DNA of 33,187 nt from Bacteroidota bacterium. GTDB lineage: Bacteria > Bacteroidota > Bacteroidia > UKL13-3. Within the stretch, counting starts at the first letter, position 1, and every line of letters starts with the position of its first letter. A program made the translations under genes and the position numbers. The notes under the pieces were generated by a model that searched no databases, was not told where the DNA came from, and was given only the letters and a program-made list of their open reading frames with translations. Below, piece by piece: positions 31,656 to 33,187 of this stretch. The stretch covers positions 1 through 33,187 of the forward strand of contig CANGGG010000033.1 of NCBI GenBank assembly GCA_947453415.1, in the 5' to 3' direction.

Positions 31656-32987
31656 ATGTCAGAATTTCAATTGGTAATGCCTAAAATGGGCGAAAGTATT
31701 GCTGAAGCAACCATTATAAAATGGCTTAAAAACGAAGGTGATGTAATAGCTATTGACGAAACTGTACTAGAAATAGCTACAGATAAAGTAGACAGTGAAG
31801 TTCCAAGTCCTAAAGCAGGAATTTTAGTAAAAAAACTATATAAAGATGGTGATGTAATAGCTGTTAACATGCCAATAGCAATTATACAATTAGCAGGAAG
31901 CGCAAGTGCGGCACCAGCTGCACCAATGGTTCAAGCACCAAATATAGTTACAAAAATAGAAGCAACGGTTCATAATGCTATTAATACTGCAGCACCCATT
32001 TCTGGAGTTGCAGGAAGCAATAAATTTTACAGTCCTTTGGTGTTAAACATTGCTCGCGAAGAAAACGTAAGCATGAGTGAATTAGAAACCATAGCTGGAA
32101 GTGGAAATGAAGGAAGAGTAACTAAACGCGATATTTTAAATTTTGTAAGTAACAGAACTGGTGGAATTGCTCAACCAATAGCCGCTCCAGTAAGTATGCC
32201 AGCTGCCATATCAACTCCAATTATAGAAGCGCCAAAAACTCCTGCACCAGTTGCTGCTGCTGTTACAAGCGTAAGTGGTGGCGATGAAATTATAGAAATG
32301 GACCGCATGCGTAAACTAATTGCCGATCACATGGTAATGAGTAAACAAACAAGTCCACATGTTACTAGTTTTGTAGAAGCCGATGTAACAAACATGGTTT
32401 TATGGCGCGAAAAAAACAAAAAAACATTTGAAAAACGTGAAGGAGAGAAAATTACTTTTACGCCTTTATTTATAGAATGTGTAGCCAGGGCAATAAAGGA
32501 TTATCCAATGATTAATTGCAGTGTAAACGACACTAATATTATTAAGAAAAAGAATATTAATATAGGAATGGCAGCAGCATTGCCAAGCGGCAACTTAATA
32601 GTTCCTGTAATTAAAAATGCAGACACCATGAACTTAATTGGTATTACTAAATCAGTAAATGATTTAGCAAATAGAGCTAGGGCTAACCAATTAAAACCAG
32701 ACGATATTTCGGGTGGAACTTTTACCATTACAAATGTGGGTGGATTTGGAAATTTAATGGGAACTCCAATTATTAACCAGCCTCAGGTGGCTATTATGGC
32801 TACTGGTGTAATTAAGAAAAAACCCGCTGTAATGGAAACTGAATATGGTGATGTAATAGCCATTCGCCACATGATGTTTTTATCGTTAAGCTATGACCAT
32901 AGAGTGGTAGACGGTTCATTAGGAGGCAGTTTTTTACGTAGAGTTGCTGACTATATGGAGCAATGGGACGTAAATAGAGAGTCGTAA
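31656..32987 (+). CDS. 2-oxo acid dehydrogenase E2 (dihydrolipoamide acyltransferase)
   Basis: The 443-residue core acyltransferase of a 2-oxo acid dehydrogenase complex. The lipoyl domain (1-80) has VMPKMGESIAEATI and ATDKVDSEVPSP, with lipoylated Lys44. An Ala/Pro/Thr-rich linker (about 83-120) leads to the E1/E3-binding domain FYSPLVLNIAREENVSMSEL...GRVTKRDILNFV (about 125-165). A second flexible linker precedes the catalytic domain, which ends LSYDHRVVDGSLGG with His415 and Asp419. The DKVDSEVPSP lipoyl wording is common in branched-chain or generic E2 proteins of Bacteroidota, so pyruvate, 2-oxoglutarate and branched-chain complexes all remain possible. E1 and E3 genes are not adjacent. 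Confidence 0.93.
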   Translation: MSEFQLVMPKMGESIAEATIIKWLKNEGDVIAIDETVLEIATDKVDSEVPSPKAGILVKKLYKDGDVIAVNMPIAIIQLAGSASAAPAAPMVQAPNIVTKIEATVHNAINTAAPISGVAGSNKFYSPLVLNIAREENVSMSELETIAGSGNEGRVTKRDILNFVSNRTGGIAQPIAAPVSMPAAISTPIIEAPKTPAPVAAAVTSVSGGDEIIEMDRMRKLIADHMVMSKQTSPHVTSFVEADVTNMVLWREKNKKTFEKREGEKITFTPLFIECVARAIKDYPMINCSVNDTNIIKKKNINIGMAAALPSGNLIVPVIKNADTMNLIGITKSVNDLANRARANQLKPDDISGGTFTITNVGGFGNLMGTPIINQPQVAIMATGVIKKKPAVMETEYGDVIAIRHMMFLSLSYDHRVVDGSLGGSFLRRVADYMEQWDVNRES

Positions 32988-32989
32988 CA

Positions 32990-33035
32990 TTTCGACAAGT
33001 TCAATGTGATAAAATAAATACTAAAAAGCTGTTCG
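32990..33035. repeat. Degenerate copy of the 12.8-kb intergenic repeat
   Basis: ATTTCGACAAGTTCAATGTG, then ATAAAATA...GCTGTTC, follows the same order as ATTTCGACTCCGCTCAATGT...GCTGTC at 12795-12836. Like that copy, it lies directly after a gene's stop. It lacks the left arm, so it is partial. Confidence 0.45.
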
Positions 33036-33041
33036 AAAGTA

Positions 33042-33187
33042 TAGTGCACCCAAAAGTTTAGACAAATTTATAATTAATTTTGATAATAATGAGCTCGATA
33101 ATTTATCGGGCTCATTCCGTTTAAATTTAGTTTAATTCTTTCATTATTATAATAAGTAATGTATTCTATTATTTCATTTTTCAGGTG
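33042..33187 (-). mobile_element. End of an IS3-family insertion sequence
   Basis: GTGCACCCAAAAGTTTAGAC (about 33045-33064) resembles the terminal inverted repeat of IS3-family elements. Ten nucleotides further in is the stop of a transposase reading leftward. The rest of the element lies beyond the window. The left boundary is uncertain by a few bases because the other end and the target duplication are not visible. Confidence 0.75.
33074..33187 (-). CDS. IS3-family transposase (OrfB/integrase), C-terminal part
   Basis: An open minus-strand frame of 37 residues plus stop enters from the right edge. It contains IEYITYYNNERIKLNLNGMS and then PINYR. The YYNxxRIKxxLxGMSPxxYR pattern is the hallmark C-terminus of the DDE integrase-type transposase of the IS3 family (IS150/IS3 groups). 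No frame disruption is seen in the visible part, so the gene may be intact. It faces the E2 gene, 86 nt away. The inverted repeat GAGCTCGATAA/TTATCGGGCTC within it falls in the coding end. Confidence 0.8.
   Translation of the reverse strand, partial: HLKNEIIEYITYYNNERIKLNLNGMSPINYRAHYYQN

Noticed and set aside
33090-33114. Inverted repeat GAGCTCGATAA/TTATCGGGCTC as a terminator
   Set aside because: It lies in the coding end of the IS transposase, where the SPINYRAH codons explain it, and no T tract follows.

Overview
The window is ordinary low-GC chromosome of a Bacteroidota bacterium. Several signs point there: an F1 epsilon subunit with only the beta-sandwich domain in a separate atpDC pair; a Fur-family gene next to purA; a FecA-like TonB receptor; an OmpA protein with thrombospondin type-3 repeats; a DUF4468-like protein; a GH3-family adenylate-forming protein; and promoters of the type TTTG-N18-20-TAnnTTTG with no obvious Shine-Dalgarno sequences. 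The lower rank (Chitinophagales, Sphingobacteriales or Flavobacteriales) cannot be fixed by reading. No tRNA, rRNA, CRISPR array, prophage or intact mobile element was seen.

Layout. 1-93: N-terminus of an outer-membrane barrel protein (minus). 201-2039: atpC and atpD (minus). 2293-4138: a Fur-family regulator and purA (plus). 4277-5776: a polytopic GT-C-like membrane protein. 5790-7142: pyrD followed by a cysteine-free HesB/IscA-like protein (minus). 7300-9385: three poorly known exported proteins, namely a cysteine-rich secreted protein (minus), a carboxypeptidase-regulatory-like protein and a lipoprotein (both plus). 9391-10479: an RsmI-like methylase and a thioredoxin-like [2Fe-2S] protein (minus). 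10588-12699: a PpiD/SurA-type chaperone. 12882-16372: an alpha/beta hydrolase, then rfbA, a Pgi/Pmi isomerase and a CpsB/YwqE-type PHP phosphatase, which form a small sugar-nucleotide/exopolysaccharide group. 16411-18455: the OmpA/TSP3 protein and a thioredoxin-fold protein (minus). 18681-20938: a DUF4468-like protein, then a hotdog thioesterase and isochorismate synthase (menaquinone route). 20930-22044: tadA and a polysaccharide deacetylase (minus). 22112-25755: a TolC-type efflux protein converging on a FecA-like TonB receptor. 25879-27948: idi and a phosphohexomutase, divergent. 28298-31288: the GH3 protein converging on a DEAD-box helicase. 31656-32987: a 2-oxo acid dehydrogenase E2. 33042-33187: one end of an IS3-family insertion sequence.

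Most genes are housekeeping. They cover ATP synthesis, purine and pyrimidine synthesis, menaquinone and isoprenoid synthesis, tRNA and rRNA modification, central carbon metabolism and envelope biogenesis. No defence or biosynthetic system that looks wholly new is evident.

The less ordinary material lies in the small exported proteins at 7300-9385, the cysteine-free HesB-like protein, and non-coding structure. That structure comprises a 10-5-10 palindrome in front of the TonB receptor, a 10-2-10 palindrome on the start of the deacetylase gene, REP-like palindromic elements at 12753-12814 and 28087-28181, inverted and direct repeats between atpD and atpC, a two-copy 28-nt tandem at 31463-31518, and a perfect 28-bp-stem palindrome at 19405-19462. 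Four genes (pyrD, the HesB-like gene, the PHP phosphatase and menF) appear to start with TTG.
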